Shown here: positions 8,540 through 20,799 of the stretch, piece by piece | Numbering within the stretch: position 1 is the stretch's first letter | Layout: each line of letters opens with the position of its first letter | Source of the DNA: Cristatella mucedo | Lineage: Eukaryota; Bryozoa; Phylactolaemata; Cristatellidae | Direction of reading: 5' to 3' | Length of the DNA stretch: 64,000 bases | Assembly (NCBI GenBank): GCA_009760855.2 | Contig: WPIO01000002.1 | Coordinates: 15,483,001 to 15,547,000 of the forward strand | The notes under the pieces: model-generated | What the model was told of the DNA's origin: nothing | The model's input: only the letters and a program-made list of their open reading frames with translations | Databases searched by the model: none | Position numbers and translations under genes: made by a program

Positions 8540-9645
8540 GGAACGGATTCATGGCATTTCAATGGGGAAAATTGATTTGACTTACGAGTAATTTGAGTTA
8601 CAAGCTTCGGCACGGAACGAATTCAACTCATAAGCCGAGGTAACGCTGTATGTGTCTAAGAAAGCTCTACTACTGACGAAAGCCTCAGAAAATCAAGCCC
8701 TGAGCTGGCGTGGCAGCGTAGCCACTTGACGACCGAAGTTTGGAGGATTGGAGGTTTAGTGACAGCTGAGACCTATAAACAGTAGCTAAGACTACCTGCC
8801 AAATTATGGGACGAATTGCTAGCGGTTTGCCTTGCCGGCATGAAACTCATCGTGTCCATGCCAGCTTAAATAGCTATTGTTATTTTGGAAGGGTGCTGGT
8901 CCGTACTGAGGTTGTCATGCTAAATAAATTGTGTGCTGCGCTGTTTAGTTCATTTTAGCATAAATTCCACTCATTTGTTTGGACCCTCTGGATAGATTTT
9001 ATAACTGCCTACAGCAGTAGTTGACCAGACGGCCGTAGTTGGGTGGGTTCGGCCAAAATTAAGGTTGAAAACTAAATGGAAAATTGAATTGGAAATTAAT
9101 ATACACCGAGTTCGCATCTTACCTGTTACAGTGATTCCTTTCGAAGTTGTATGCTGCCAGAATACTTCTGAAGCTCCCACTAGCCCATTAGGTTCGGTTT
9201 TTATCCTTGTAATTATTTTCCAACCCGGGTGCTAGCTACGGGGAATCTTGGTTGCCCTAGCCATTTGTAACATGGGGTCCCGCCGTGTATTATTTTCAAT
9301 TCAATTTGCAACAATTTTCCTTTGTTGCCTTTTGTAAAGCTTTGGAACCTCGAGTAGGGATCAGTGTTGAGGCGACATAAAGCAAACTTCGGACGAGTCA
9401 TTGTCGTCAAGGTAACTGAAGCCCGGTGCGGCTCCATACCACGTAGGAGTTGATCTTTCCTGTTCTTCACTGTACAATGCCAGCCTGCTGACTAATCGGC
9501 AATGCAAGAGTCTCCGAACAGGGGCAAACTTTTCATTGTAATGCATATGGATGGTGTCGGCTCTTTTCAAGTACAGCTACAAGCGCAGCCGAAGAAGGTT
9601 GCTTCATGTGCTTCTGCTTTCTAAGTGTAAATAGTCCTGTCGGTT
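8540..9645. other. Host intergenic or intronic DNA, nothing recognised
   Basis: GC content rises to host level. The only ORFs are short and show no similarity I recognise. Confidence 0.5.
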
Positions 9646-9770
9646 TGGCCCCGTGTGGTTAGTATGCTTGAAGGTCAAGGTAATTGTATTTGACAAGGTC
9701 ACGGGCTCGAGCCCTGGTGCATATGTGAAGCACCTAAATAGAGATTAAGTTCTCCTGGGACACTATGAAA
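9646..9770 (+). mobile_element. tRNA-derived SINE
   Basis: It contains a tRNA-like head with GTGTGGTTAGTATGCTTG (A-box region) and GGGCTCGAGCCC (B-box-like). A body, CATATGTGAAGCACCT, and TAGAGATTAAGTTCTC follow, which is the hairpin sequence of the local LINE 3' end. The SINE at 58.6 kb shares both halves. Confidence 0.65.
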
Positions 9771-10491
9771 ACGAATTATATTAAGTTATATTATGTTGCA
9801 GCTAGATATGCAAGTAATCTAACAATCTCCACCTCTCCTTTTTTGGCATGGCACTCATTATTGCTGTACCGTTGTAGTAGTACTAATATCACAGCGAGTA
9901 GAATGCAAGCGTGACGTCAGTTACGGACTTATTGACAAACTAACATATTGACTAACAAACCTAGCTTATTACAAGGGTTTATACAAGAAAAATGCTAGGT
10001 GAAGAAATAGCTCTTTGCTTCACCGAAGTGTGTGCCCACGCTGATTGGCGTGTTGGAGTTCATATACAAGTAATATTGAAGTAAAGATTGGCTGAATCAA
10101 CTGCCTTGTGTATAGAGCAGCAGGCGAGCGAGACCCCCGTGTCTTTTAACTTGCCTGCATCAGGTAATAAGAAATAAAAACCATGCTGCCGGACATGATG
10201 TCATGAAGTGTGAGTACTCACCTTAACACGTTTGATTATTACCGAGCTCAGCTGCCCAAGTGCTTTTTTTTGGCAGCCCAATCCTGCCTAGGAAATGGCA
10301 TAGTGGCATTGTGGGCTTGTAAATTTCTTGTGGTGTATTCTATAAGTCAAAAGCTTCTAGATCAAGCTTTCGCAGCAGTCAGTATGAGCGAACTTACTGC
10401 CAATCGGTCGTGATTGGCTCCATGCGAGGCGGCCGCTATTGTGTGCTGCTGGCTCCTCTCCGGATTAGCTTTCCTCAATGCATTCATCTAG
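9771..10491. other. Probable intron or upstream region of the RCBTB-like gene
   Basis: No coding signal is recognised. The stretch ends at an acceptor-like TTCATCTAG before the first RCC1-type exon. Confidence 0.4.
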
Positions 10492-10929
10492 GTGATGCTC
10501 TGAACAGCCTCGAGCCTTGGAGAGTCAACGAGCTGAGTCACATCAAGATTGTCGACATCGCCTGTGGCAGCGGCCCCACGTCATTGCTCTCACGCAGGGT
10601 AGGGCGTCCTTCCTGCCTGGCAGCAGTCTGCCGTCGGCAGCAACACAGGCCAACAATAAGAACCTGACCATCACGTGATTGGCACTTGAGCTTGTTGGCC
10701 TCTGGGTCTTTTTCTTTTGAGCGACTGCTCACGTGACTGTCACTGTTCCATATTTTTTGCAGACGGAGTCGTTTACTCCTGGGGTCACAGCGGGTATGGG
10801 CAGCTGGGACAGGGCGGTGCTGTGCAGGCTCTGCGGCCTGCTCCTTTCGTACATGGTCGGTTGGACAGGAAGTACGTGGCCGTGGCCTGCGGCAGCTATC
10901 ACACGCTTGTGCTCACGGAGGACGGAGAG
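10492..10929 (+). CDS. RCC1-repeat exons, RCBTB1/2-like (two exons)
   Basis: Exon one, about 10492-10598, follows an AG acceptor and encodes GDALNSLEPWRVNELSHIKIVDIACGSGPTSLLS. Exon two, 10763-10929, lies between TTTTTTGCAG and the donor GAG/GTAAGC. It encodes an RCC1 blade, DGVVYSWGHSGYGQLGQG ... VAVACGSYHTLVLTEDGEV. The pair matches the N-terminal beta-propeller of RCBTB-type proteins, where a GSGP..LLS segment runs into DGVVY-WGHNGY. Joining 10598 to 10763 as a plain GT-AG intron is out of phase by one base, so the first exon's donor may be misplaced or the gene damaged. I found no further RCC1, BTB or other exons nearby. Confidence 0.6.
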
Positions 10930-12107
10930 GTAAGCTGGTAGCTGCTTTGTACGGGGCTTGTGTGTGAATCGGCCCCTTTTATTGGCCCATCCCACCCCAA
11001 AGTCCGGTTCACATGCCAGAAGCCGTACCAAGCCATGCTAGAAGCCGAGTAAAGTCGCTCGGTGTTCCCACCGACATGGGATGGCCGATGGTGCATGGTG
11101 TTTAGTCCGGGACATGGGAGAGTCGCCTGCCCACGGTCACGTGTTCTCGTTAGGCTGTGCACCCGATAGATGCCCGACAGAAATAATTGCAGTGTGGCGA
11201 AAGTTGTTGGAGCTCTTAGCCAGATCGAAGTTATTATGGTCAAAACATTTACCCTCTGGTGGTCAAGGAAGCAGAATTGCAAAATACAAACACTCTGCTT
11301 TGGAAACCCTATATTTGGCAGCAAGATAACGACTCAGAGTACACTGCATGGGCAATAGACCTTTTCTTTGAAGAATTTGGTGTGGTGCTAATACAGGTGC
11401 CTGAGGCAGGGAAGTTTGGCCTGCATCTACAGCCGACCTGTTCTGTACATAACATACCAAAACCGTGTGCATTTTTGGGCTGTCGGTAAATATTTTTGCA
11501 TGCTAGTCACAACTTTAATCGTTAATTTTACTCCCAATCGAATTTTACCTAGATTTAAGTATAAAGTGCAAGCTTAGGAATGACTGGGGTCTTGCAGGAA
11601 GAAGCATTTCTGTTATCCAACACAATATTTGATGCGATATTTTGATCTGTACCATATTGCAGCAGTAGCTGCAGATTACTTCTTCCAACCCCCTGTGCCA
11701 AAACATATGGCTGAGGCTCCTAAACTGCATGGCTAAATTTTTTTTCTTGTTGCCATTGAATTATTCATCAGTAAGCATGATGGCGACTGACGCATATATC
11801 GGGTATCAATGTCATATATTAGATACGCCCAGCATATGCATATTTCAGTTGCTATCAAAATATTTACTTGCAAAGTATGCAACCGGTCAGATTCGCCCCT
11901 GTGCACTCCCCATCCGTTAAGTGCTCAGTAACCGTAATGATCAGTTTCATGCAACGAACGTGTTCCTAAGGATGTCGACTAATTTGTTACTCGGTTTCTG
12001 CAGTTCTTCACTTTCACCGTGTTTTTTATACTGTGCAGCTTCACATAAATCAGCTTTGTTTGCTCGTGATTGCTGGCGGTTCCTTTAGAAATTATTCAGG
12101 AGCATAT
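10930..12107. other. Probable intron of the RCBTB-like gene
   Basis: It starts with the donor GTAAGC. Overlapping short ORFs have no recognisable similarity. Confidence 0.4.
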
Positions 12108-12160
12108 TGATAATAATAATAATAATAATAAAAATAATAATGCACTTGATAAAGCGATCA
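12108..12160 (-). repeat. Very short LINE/SINE 3' end
   Basis: An (AAT)n tract is followed by TGCACTTGATAAAGCG, the terminal bases of the LINE 3' end on the minus strand, and then unique sequence. It is probably an insertion truncated after a few tens of bases. Confidence 0.6.
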
Positions 12161-12885
12161 TTTTGCTGCTGTGCTTACGTATGTGCATGTCACCGTATAT
12201 GGGCGTTGTACCATACAATTAGATGCTCCCCACAACTACGGTCACTCCAATGCACGGGTTTAAGAAAAAATCGAGTGGCCGACGGGCTGCCTTGCTTCTG
12301 TCATTGTCAGAACGCAGTTTTTGCAGCAGTTCTAATTAGGAACAAGGTCTCTAAAAGCATATTTGTCATTCAGCACTATTTCTTCTTTGACAGAGCATGC
12401 AAGCAATTTCTGCACTATTGAGCTGCTTGTGTGGTTAAAAAGGGGTATGGCAGATTTGTAGACTTGCTTAAAGCTGTCGTCCATAGTTACCGAAGAGACG
12501 TTGGAATATTTTTCAGACAAGATGCGATCAATCTGTTGATGCATTCGATCTAGCTGTCTGCTCCTGTTCTAGTTTAAATCCGCACCCTAGGGCATGAATA
12601 TGTCACCACAGCGTTTGCTTGCACGGTCGCTGTGAGCTGGGTTGACTACTATAAGTCCTAAGGGGTGACTTTATAAATCCTGATTAGTTTGGCACCCATG
12701 AGGTTCAGAACATACTGTTGTGTGGCATGCCATTGCGGGTACTGGTGTGCTTAAAGTGACCTTTTTGTTTGGCCTAGTACCATCTAAAATCGTTGCTAGA
12801 TGTCCGTTGCCATTTCTGTGCCTTATTTGCATATCAATGTCAAGCATGTCCAGCAGCACGACTTAAAAGGCATTGACAGCATAAT
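12161..12885. other. Host non-coding DNA
   Basis: No gene or repeat is recognised. Confidence 0.4.
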
Positions 12886-13223
12886 AATAATAATAATACA
12901 TTTGTTATAGCACCCTCAGAGAGCGCAAATCTCTTTCTAGGCTCTTGACAACGGGTGGTATGATGCTTAGCCTAATGGAAGAGTAGATCTTATAGGTATG
13001 CTGGAGCTAGAGAATTGAGGGACCTAAAAGTGATTGACTAAACCTGGGATTGGGAGCCAGCACAGATCAAAAAGAAGTGCTGTTATTTGACAACTGTGCT
13101 GCTAACGATAAACAAGCATAGCAGCAGAGTTTTGCACCAGCTGCAAGCGCCTGATTGCACAGGCTGGTAGACCAGCTAGAAATGAACTACAGGAGTCACA
13201 AATGCTTCGACCAATTTATTTTT

Positions 13224-15808
13224 AATAATGATAATAATAATAATTCACTTGATAAAGCGCCCTCAGAGAAATTAATCTCTCTCTAGGCGCTTTACATTTG
13301 ATGTAAAGTGAAATGCAATTGAATGGTAAATTATTGAATTGAAAAAATTGAAAAAAATTGAATGGTAAGTAAAATCATACTTGAAAAACAAACGAAATGA
13401 ATAATATGGTTAGGGGTGACATGCACAGGGTCAGCATGCAAATGTGGTAAGTGGCAGCATGCACAGTGTCAGCACGCATAAGCACATCAAGGACGAATCA
13501 CAGGGACCAACTAAATGCTCTCCTAAATAGGTGTGTTTTTAGGTTCCTTTTAAATGTTGTCAGGTCAGGGGATGTTCTGACGCAGGTCGGGAGGCAGTAC
13601 CAGGCTTTGGGAGCATATAAACTAAATGCACGGTTTCCAAAGGATTTAAGGGTTGTATGAGGTAATTTCTAGACTGCTGGATTCCGAAAAGCGGGTGGTA
13701 CGATGCTTGGCCTGATGGGGTAGAATATCTGACAGATAATCTGGAACCATAGAATGAAGGGACCTAAAAGTGAGCGATAAAACCTTGAAGTCAATCCGTT
13801 GCTTGACTGGTAGCCAGTGCAGGTCGGCGAGAAGTGGAGTAATGTGGCAACTGCGAAGCTCACGACAGACAAGCCTAGCTGTAGAGTTGTGCACCAGCTG
13901 CAATCGCCGGATCGCACATGCTGGTAGGCCAGTAAGCAGTGAGTTGCAGAAGCCGAGACGGGATGTCACGAATGCATGGACCAACTTGGACGTATTATCT
14001 TTATCTAAACAAGCCCGAATTTTAGCAATGTTATGAAGCTGAAAATAGGCAGATTTGACTGTGGAGCTGATATGGTCGTCTAACGAGAGGTCGCTTTGGA
14101 ATATGACACCTAGATTTCGAGCTGATTCAACTGGAGATATGCTGGCAGAGCCAATTTTGAGAGTCAGCCTTTCCAATCTCTGGATCACACTGGGTTTGCC
14201 CATAGCTAGTAAGTTAGTTTTATCATCGTTAAGTTTTAGAAAATTTGCTGCCATCCATGTGCGGATGTCATCAATGTATGCAGCTAGTGAGTTGAGAGAA
14301 TTTGAGATGCTCGAAGGCTGGGAGGGATCAAAGCAAAGGTACAACTGAGTGTCATCCGCATAGAAGTGAAAGCCTAGATTGTGCTTGGCAATCACATCAG
14401 CAAGAGGCAGAGTATAAACCGTGAAAAGAACCGGACCTAGCACTGAGCCCTGAGGTACTCCATATTTCAGAGGTACTTCAGATGATCTTTGCCCATTCAC
14501 GTCAATACTCTGTAGCCTCCCACTGAGATAGGACCTGAACCACTGCAGAGCAGTACCAGTGATGCCCAGGCGAGATGAGAGGCGCTCTAGAAGAACTTTG
14601 TGATCGATGGTATCAAAAGCTGCCGAAAGATCAAGCAAAACAAGCAGAGACACTCTATCCATGTCCGCATTCCTAAGTAGGTCGTTGTATACCCAAAGCA
14701 ATGCTGACTCTGTGGAGTGATTAGCTCTAAAGCCAAACTGGAACTTACTAGCAAGGTGTGAGGTTTCGATATACGAGTTTAGCTGGTCCGCCACGACCCG
14801 TTCCAGTGTCTTTGATAGGAATGGTAGAAGGGAAACTGGGCGGTAGTTGCTCAAGTTCTTTTAGTCAAGTCTAGCTTTCTTGAGAAGCGGCCTGACTACA
14901 GCTTTTTTGAAAGGTGCTAGGACATGACCTGAGGCTAATCACATATTAATGATGTTAGTTATGCATGGCAGCAGCAGATCAATGCAACGTAGGAGCAGGA
15001 CAGTGGGAATAGGGTCCAGAGGACTTATTGTCTTCTTTGATTGAGATACGAACTTTAGGACTAGATCACTAGTTACCTGCTTAAATGCAGACATTGAGGT
15101 GCAGCCAGGAACCGAGGAACAGCATTCTAGTGGGTAGGTTGTCATCGCAGGGATGGATTCCCTGATCTTGTCTATCTTCTGCACAAAGAATCGAGAGAAG
15201 CGATCGGCTAGATCATCATTAGGATCGTCAGGTAAGGAGCTAATCTGGGAACGGTTGGGGAGATGGTTTATTGTCGACATCATCATTTTTGGATTGTGCA
15301 TCTGTGATTCAACAATGTTTTTTATAAAAACTAGACTTAGCCTTTGCTAGGATCGATTGGTACGACCTACAGTAGTCTTCATATGCCAGTCGATGGACAG
15401 TTAGTCCGGATCTTTTGTGTGCTTTTTCAAGCTTTCGTTTAGTAGACTTGGCTAGTTTAATGTCTGTGGTAAACCATAGGCCGTTTGGACGGGGGCGCAC
15501 AGTGCGCTTTGTCAGAGGGGCAAACTCGTCTAGTGTGTCAGCTAGTGTCGTGTTGAAGCTATCTACCAATGATGACAGATCGGAGGGAGGATTGAGCAGC
15601 AGAGGTGAAGCAGCTATTCTCGCACGGACAGCATCGATGTCAAGGGTCTTGAGGTTTCGCGATTCACAGGTTATTTTAGAGGAGGATGTGGGCACACACT
15701 GTAGATTGCATGAGATCGGCATGTGGTCAGATAAGCATGATTTGGTGACAATTGGTGATGACAAAGGGCAGTTATATGAGAAAATCTGGTCGAGTGTGTG
15801 ACCCTTGA
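13224..15808 (-). mobile_element. L2/CR1-like LINE, 5' truncated, nested in the older LINE
   Basis: It reads on the minus strand, with 3' end at 13224: an ATT-rich tail, TTCACTTGATAAAGCGCC and the hairpin. The body runs back to the endonuclease domain at the right. The 5' part of ORF2 and any ORF1 are missing. A possible target duplication is ATTTTTA / ATTTTAG. Confidence 0.85.
13646..15764 (-). pseudogene. LINE ORF2: endonuclease end, reverse transcriptase
   Basis: Three frames of one protein read right to left: 15764-15309 with SDHMPISCNL, the C-terminal motif of the APE-type endonuclease; 15301-14939, a linker; and 14854-13646, a 402-codon reverse transcriptase. RT motifs seen are NYRPVSLLPFLSKTLERVV, LLDLSAAFDTIDH, GVPQGSVLGPVLF and FYADDTQLY with the catalytic YADD. 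The C-terminal part with [15 protein letters not shown] is kept. Stops near 14.86-14.94 and 15.30 kb break the frame, so this copy cannot move by itself. The copy at 52.3-54.0 kb is closely related. Confidence 0.85.
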
Positions 15809-16115
15809 TTTTAGTATTTCTGCGTAAGCAATCCCAAATATTAGCAATATTATGTAGCTGAAAGTAGGCAGACTTGACTGTAGAGCCGATGTGGTCGACT
15901 AATTAAAACTCACTTTGAAGCAGGACACCTAGATTTCGTGCAGATTCAACAGGGGATATGCTGGCAGAGTCGACTTTTTCCATTATTGAATCACACTTGG
16001 TTTACCTATAACTAGTAATTCGGTTTTATTATCAATCGATTTATGAAAGTTTGGTGCCATCCATGTGCTGATTTCATCAATACATGCAGCAAGGGAGTGG
16101 AGGATAGAAAAATCT

Positions 16116-16990
16116 TTCCATTCTTTTGCGATGCATGTCTTGATTTGGAGTTTCTGGGTCTTAGCCCAGTGGTAGTATGCTTGGACCAATTTGAGCCTCG
16201 TCGTGACCTTGGGTCATTAGGAAACAGTAACTAGCTTAAGCATACTGTCGTTTGAAGACGGCTGGGGACAAGAGCTTTCGCTCAGGGGGTGCTTGACTGT
16301 GGATTGTATGCAATTGTTTACGGCCTTTATGCAACTACGTCCTACTCTGGCTCATTTTTCCAGGCGTCATGCTTCTCACTTTCTCGTCTGCCCTCTTGAT
16401 TCAGCTATGAGTTTCAGTTTTTCCTAATTGCTCGAGATAAAATCTGCTTGCTTAGTTTGATTTTGCTGTGCAAACTCACCATCAATAAGCCCACTTACTT
16501 GGTATGGCTTGCTAAAGTTACCGACAAATACATAGAAACATTGTGAAGATCTCAAGCCCGTGTCAAAGCACATTTTCTGGGAGGTTTTAAGGCATTAAGG
16601 AACCCAAAAAGTGATAGAAATTACGACAAACAATTTTGTTCAAACTAAATTATGATTTCTTGCTTCTTGCGTTTGAGAAAGTAGCCAACACTACTAGTAC
16701 CACATGCTCCATTAATACAGCATCTTGGCATGCCGTGTTCAAACTGGGATCAAGTGTATGCATAAGTTTACCATAAGTCCAAAGTCTCCTTTTCTCAAGT
16801 GAAGGGGTGAGTTTTCTTCATTGTGTGGCTGCCGAAGCTGCGATTAGACTTTTACGGATGTATGTACGTGCTTTCGTGTTGCTCATATGTCTGCTTCATG
16901 GGTAAGGCAGTAACTTCCTCGAAATGAAAAAGCCTCAAATTGCTAAAGAAAGTCATCAAAGATAACACCAACTTATTTAAAAAGATTGCC
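16116..16990. other. Host DNA with a weak tRNA-SINE remnant
   Basis: Near 16160-16225 the text TTAGCCCAGTGGTAGTATGCTTGG resembles a tRNA head. Nothing else is recognised. Confidence 0.35.
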
Positions 16991-16992
16991 GA

Positions 16993-17670
16993 CTTGGGGT
17001 CTCTCTCTCTCCCCTTTGTCTCTGTCTCTCTGTCTCTCTGTCTCTCTGTCTCTCTGTCTCTCTGTCTCTCTGTCTCTCTGTCTCTCTGTCTCTCTGTCTC
17101 TCTGTCTCTCTGTCTCTCTGTCTCTCTGTCTCTATGTCTCTCTGTCTCTCTCTCTGTCTCTATGTCTCTCTGTCTCTCTGTCTCTCTGTCTCTCTGTCTC
17201 TGTCTCTATGTCTCTCTGTCTCTCTGTCTCTCTCTCTGTCTCTCTGTCTCTCTCTCTGTCTCTCTGTCTCTCTGTCTCTCTGTCTCTGTCTCTCTGTCTC
17301 TATGTCTCTCTGTCTCTCTGTCTCTCTCTCTCTCTCTCTCTGTCTCTATGTCTCTCTGTCTCTCTGTCTCTCTGTCTCTCTGTCTCTCTGTCTCTCTGTC
17401 TCTCTGTCTCTCTGTCTCTCTGTCTCTCTGTCTCTCTGTCTCTCTGTCTCTGTCTCTCTGTCTCTATGTCTCTCTGTCTCTCTGTCTCTCTCTCTGTCTC
17501 TATGTCTCTCTGTCTCTCTGTCTCTCTGTCTCTCTGTCTCTCTGTCTCTCTGTCTCTCTGTCTCTGTCTCTCTGTCTCTATGTCTCTCTGTCTCTCTGTC
17601 TCTCTGTCTGTCTCTATGTCTCTCTGTCTGTCTCTATGTCTCTCTCTCTCTCACTCTCTCTCTCTCTCCC
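16993..17670 (+). repeat. (TGTCTC)n/(TC)n simple repeat
   Basis: About 680 bp of TCTCTG units with occasional TATGTC variants and pure TC stretches. It yields long Ser/Leu/Cys ORFs in all three plus frames that are not genes. Confidence 0.95.
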
Positions 17671-19358
<1,688 letters not shown>

Positions 19359-19837
19359 ATGTATGTATATGGCAGCTGCAGCTATTAATACAGTTGCTGC
19401 ACTAGTAGCTGTGGTTGCTGCCACTTCTTCGGCTGCTTGGCAAGCGACCTCAGCCACCTGCCCATATTGCTCCGAAGTCATTCAATGGTGTTCAAATTGG
19501 GCGGCTGGCTGGGCCAGCACGTCAACACCAAAAAAAGGTTATCGGGAGATCAAACTGGATCTCGTGCCTTTCTTGCTGTAAAGCTTCGAGACCGATTATG
19601 GTTGGTCTGTTTGATGAAACCATGGGCCTTGCCCGATTTGCAAGTTAACTCGAAATTGAAGTCTGCATCTAGAGAACGATTCCTTGACATGTGATCCTTA
19701 AAATTTTCATATGTGATCAGAAGACTGTTCCTTTTGCCAATGAGCTTGACCGTGCAGACTTACTTCTTCGAAGAATGCCGGGGGCACATGTGTTGTACAG
19801 GAGAAGGATACTACTTCGAAAGTGTACAGCTATGTAG

Positions 19838-20467
19838 TTAGCATTTTCTTCCCGTATTCGGGCATTGACCTTTACCATCGCCACAAGCGTCAACAGCCCA
19901 GCGAGTTTCATTGTTGATGCTAGCATGCCCCGACAAGACTAACATGATGTCAAAATAAGAGTAAGTTTCTAAGCAGCACCAAGAACGAGGCATGCGAAGT
20001 TCAATTTCTTGTTTGGCGACCCTGGTCCTCGCGTGGGCATCTAAACAAAGAGACCGACACTCGTTCGCCTTGAACGACGTCTGGACGCCGAGGCGGCGGG
20101 ACTCTGGCTCGTTACTTTCCCCCTGGCTCTGTTTCAGCTCAGCCGAGCTCAGTGTCCAAGGCAGCGGCCCTGTCGACTCGAAGCGACGTTCCGTCGGCGC
20201 TTGCATGCTCTGCTTGTTGGCTCGCCTCTTCTTGGGCTGCGGCTGCTGCTGGTCGCTAAAATCGTTAGAAGCGACTTCCGTTGATAAGACTGCCTTGCTA
20301 GCAGCACTCTGCACAGTTGCATCCTGAACCAAGCCACGCCCACTGTGTCCAAACTGGGTATTGTCAGCTGCAGCAGCAGCTCCCTGCGGTTGTTCAGCTT
20401 CGGTAGAGCATGCAGCCTCCAGCTCTTCACTGATACGTCGGTGCTGACGTCGGCTCTGACTCGACAC
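19838..20467 (-). other. Open frame of 209 codons, possible host exon
   Basis: The minus-strand frame is rich in Gln, Ser, Ala and Arg, with a QPKKRRANKQS stretch like a nuclear localisation signal. No domain is recognised, and splice sites cannot be assigned with confidence. Opposite-strand ORFs overlap it, so it may be chance in GC-richer DNA. Confidence 0.25.
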
Positions 20468-20659
20468 GACCTTATCAGGGCTGCCAGGTTTCTATGGATC
20501 GACGTCCTACATGAGAGCCAAATCTTGGCGACCAATAACAGGTCGTAAGGAAATAGCATCTCAGATCACGAGCATACTTCCGTGGTGTGCTGCTAGGTGA
20601 ACCCATCGTAAGTATGAGGTCCTTCCCAACTTCGATGAACGGTAAAACTCAAACATCAG

Positions 20660-20661
<2 letters not shown>

Positions 20662-20730
<69 letters not shown>

Positions 20731-20790
20731 CATATGTACATATGTATATATGTATATATGTATATATGTATATATACATATATTGTACAG
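20662..20790. repeat. (AT)n with TGTA variants
   Basis: Alternating AT followed by (TGTATA)-like units. No gene. Confidence 0.9.
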
Positions 20791-20799
20791 ATTATTTAA

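Larger units (their letters stand above)
12886..16115 (-). mobile_element. Older L2/CR1-like LINE, split by a younger copy
   Basis: Two diverged pieces of the same LINE lie at 12886-13223 (ATT tail, hairpin remnant, 3' region up to ACCAATTTATT) and about 15809-16115 (continuing AGCAATCCCAAATATTAGCAA). In intact copies these two points are adjacent, so the piece at 13224-15808 inserted into it. No open frame of useful length remains. Confidence 0.75.
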
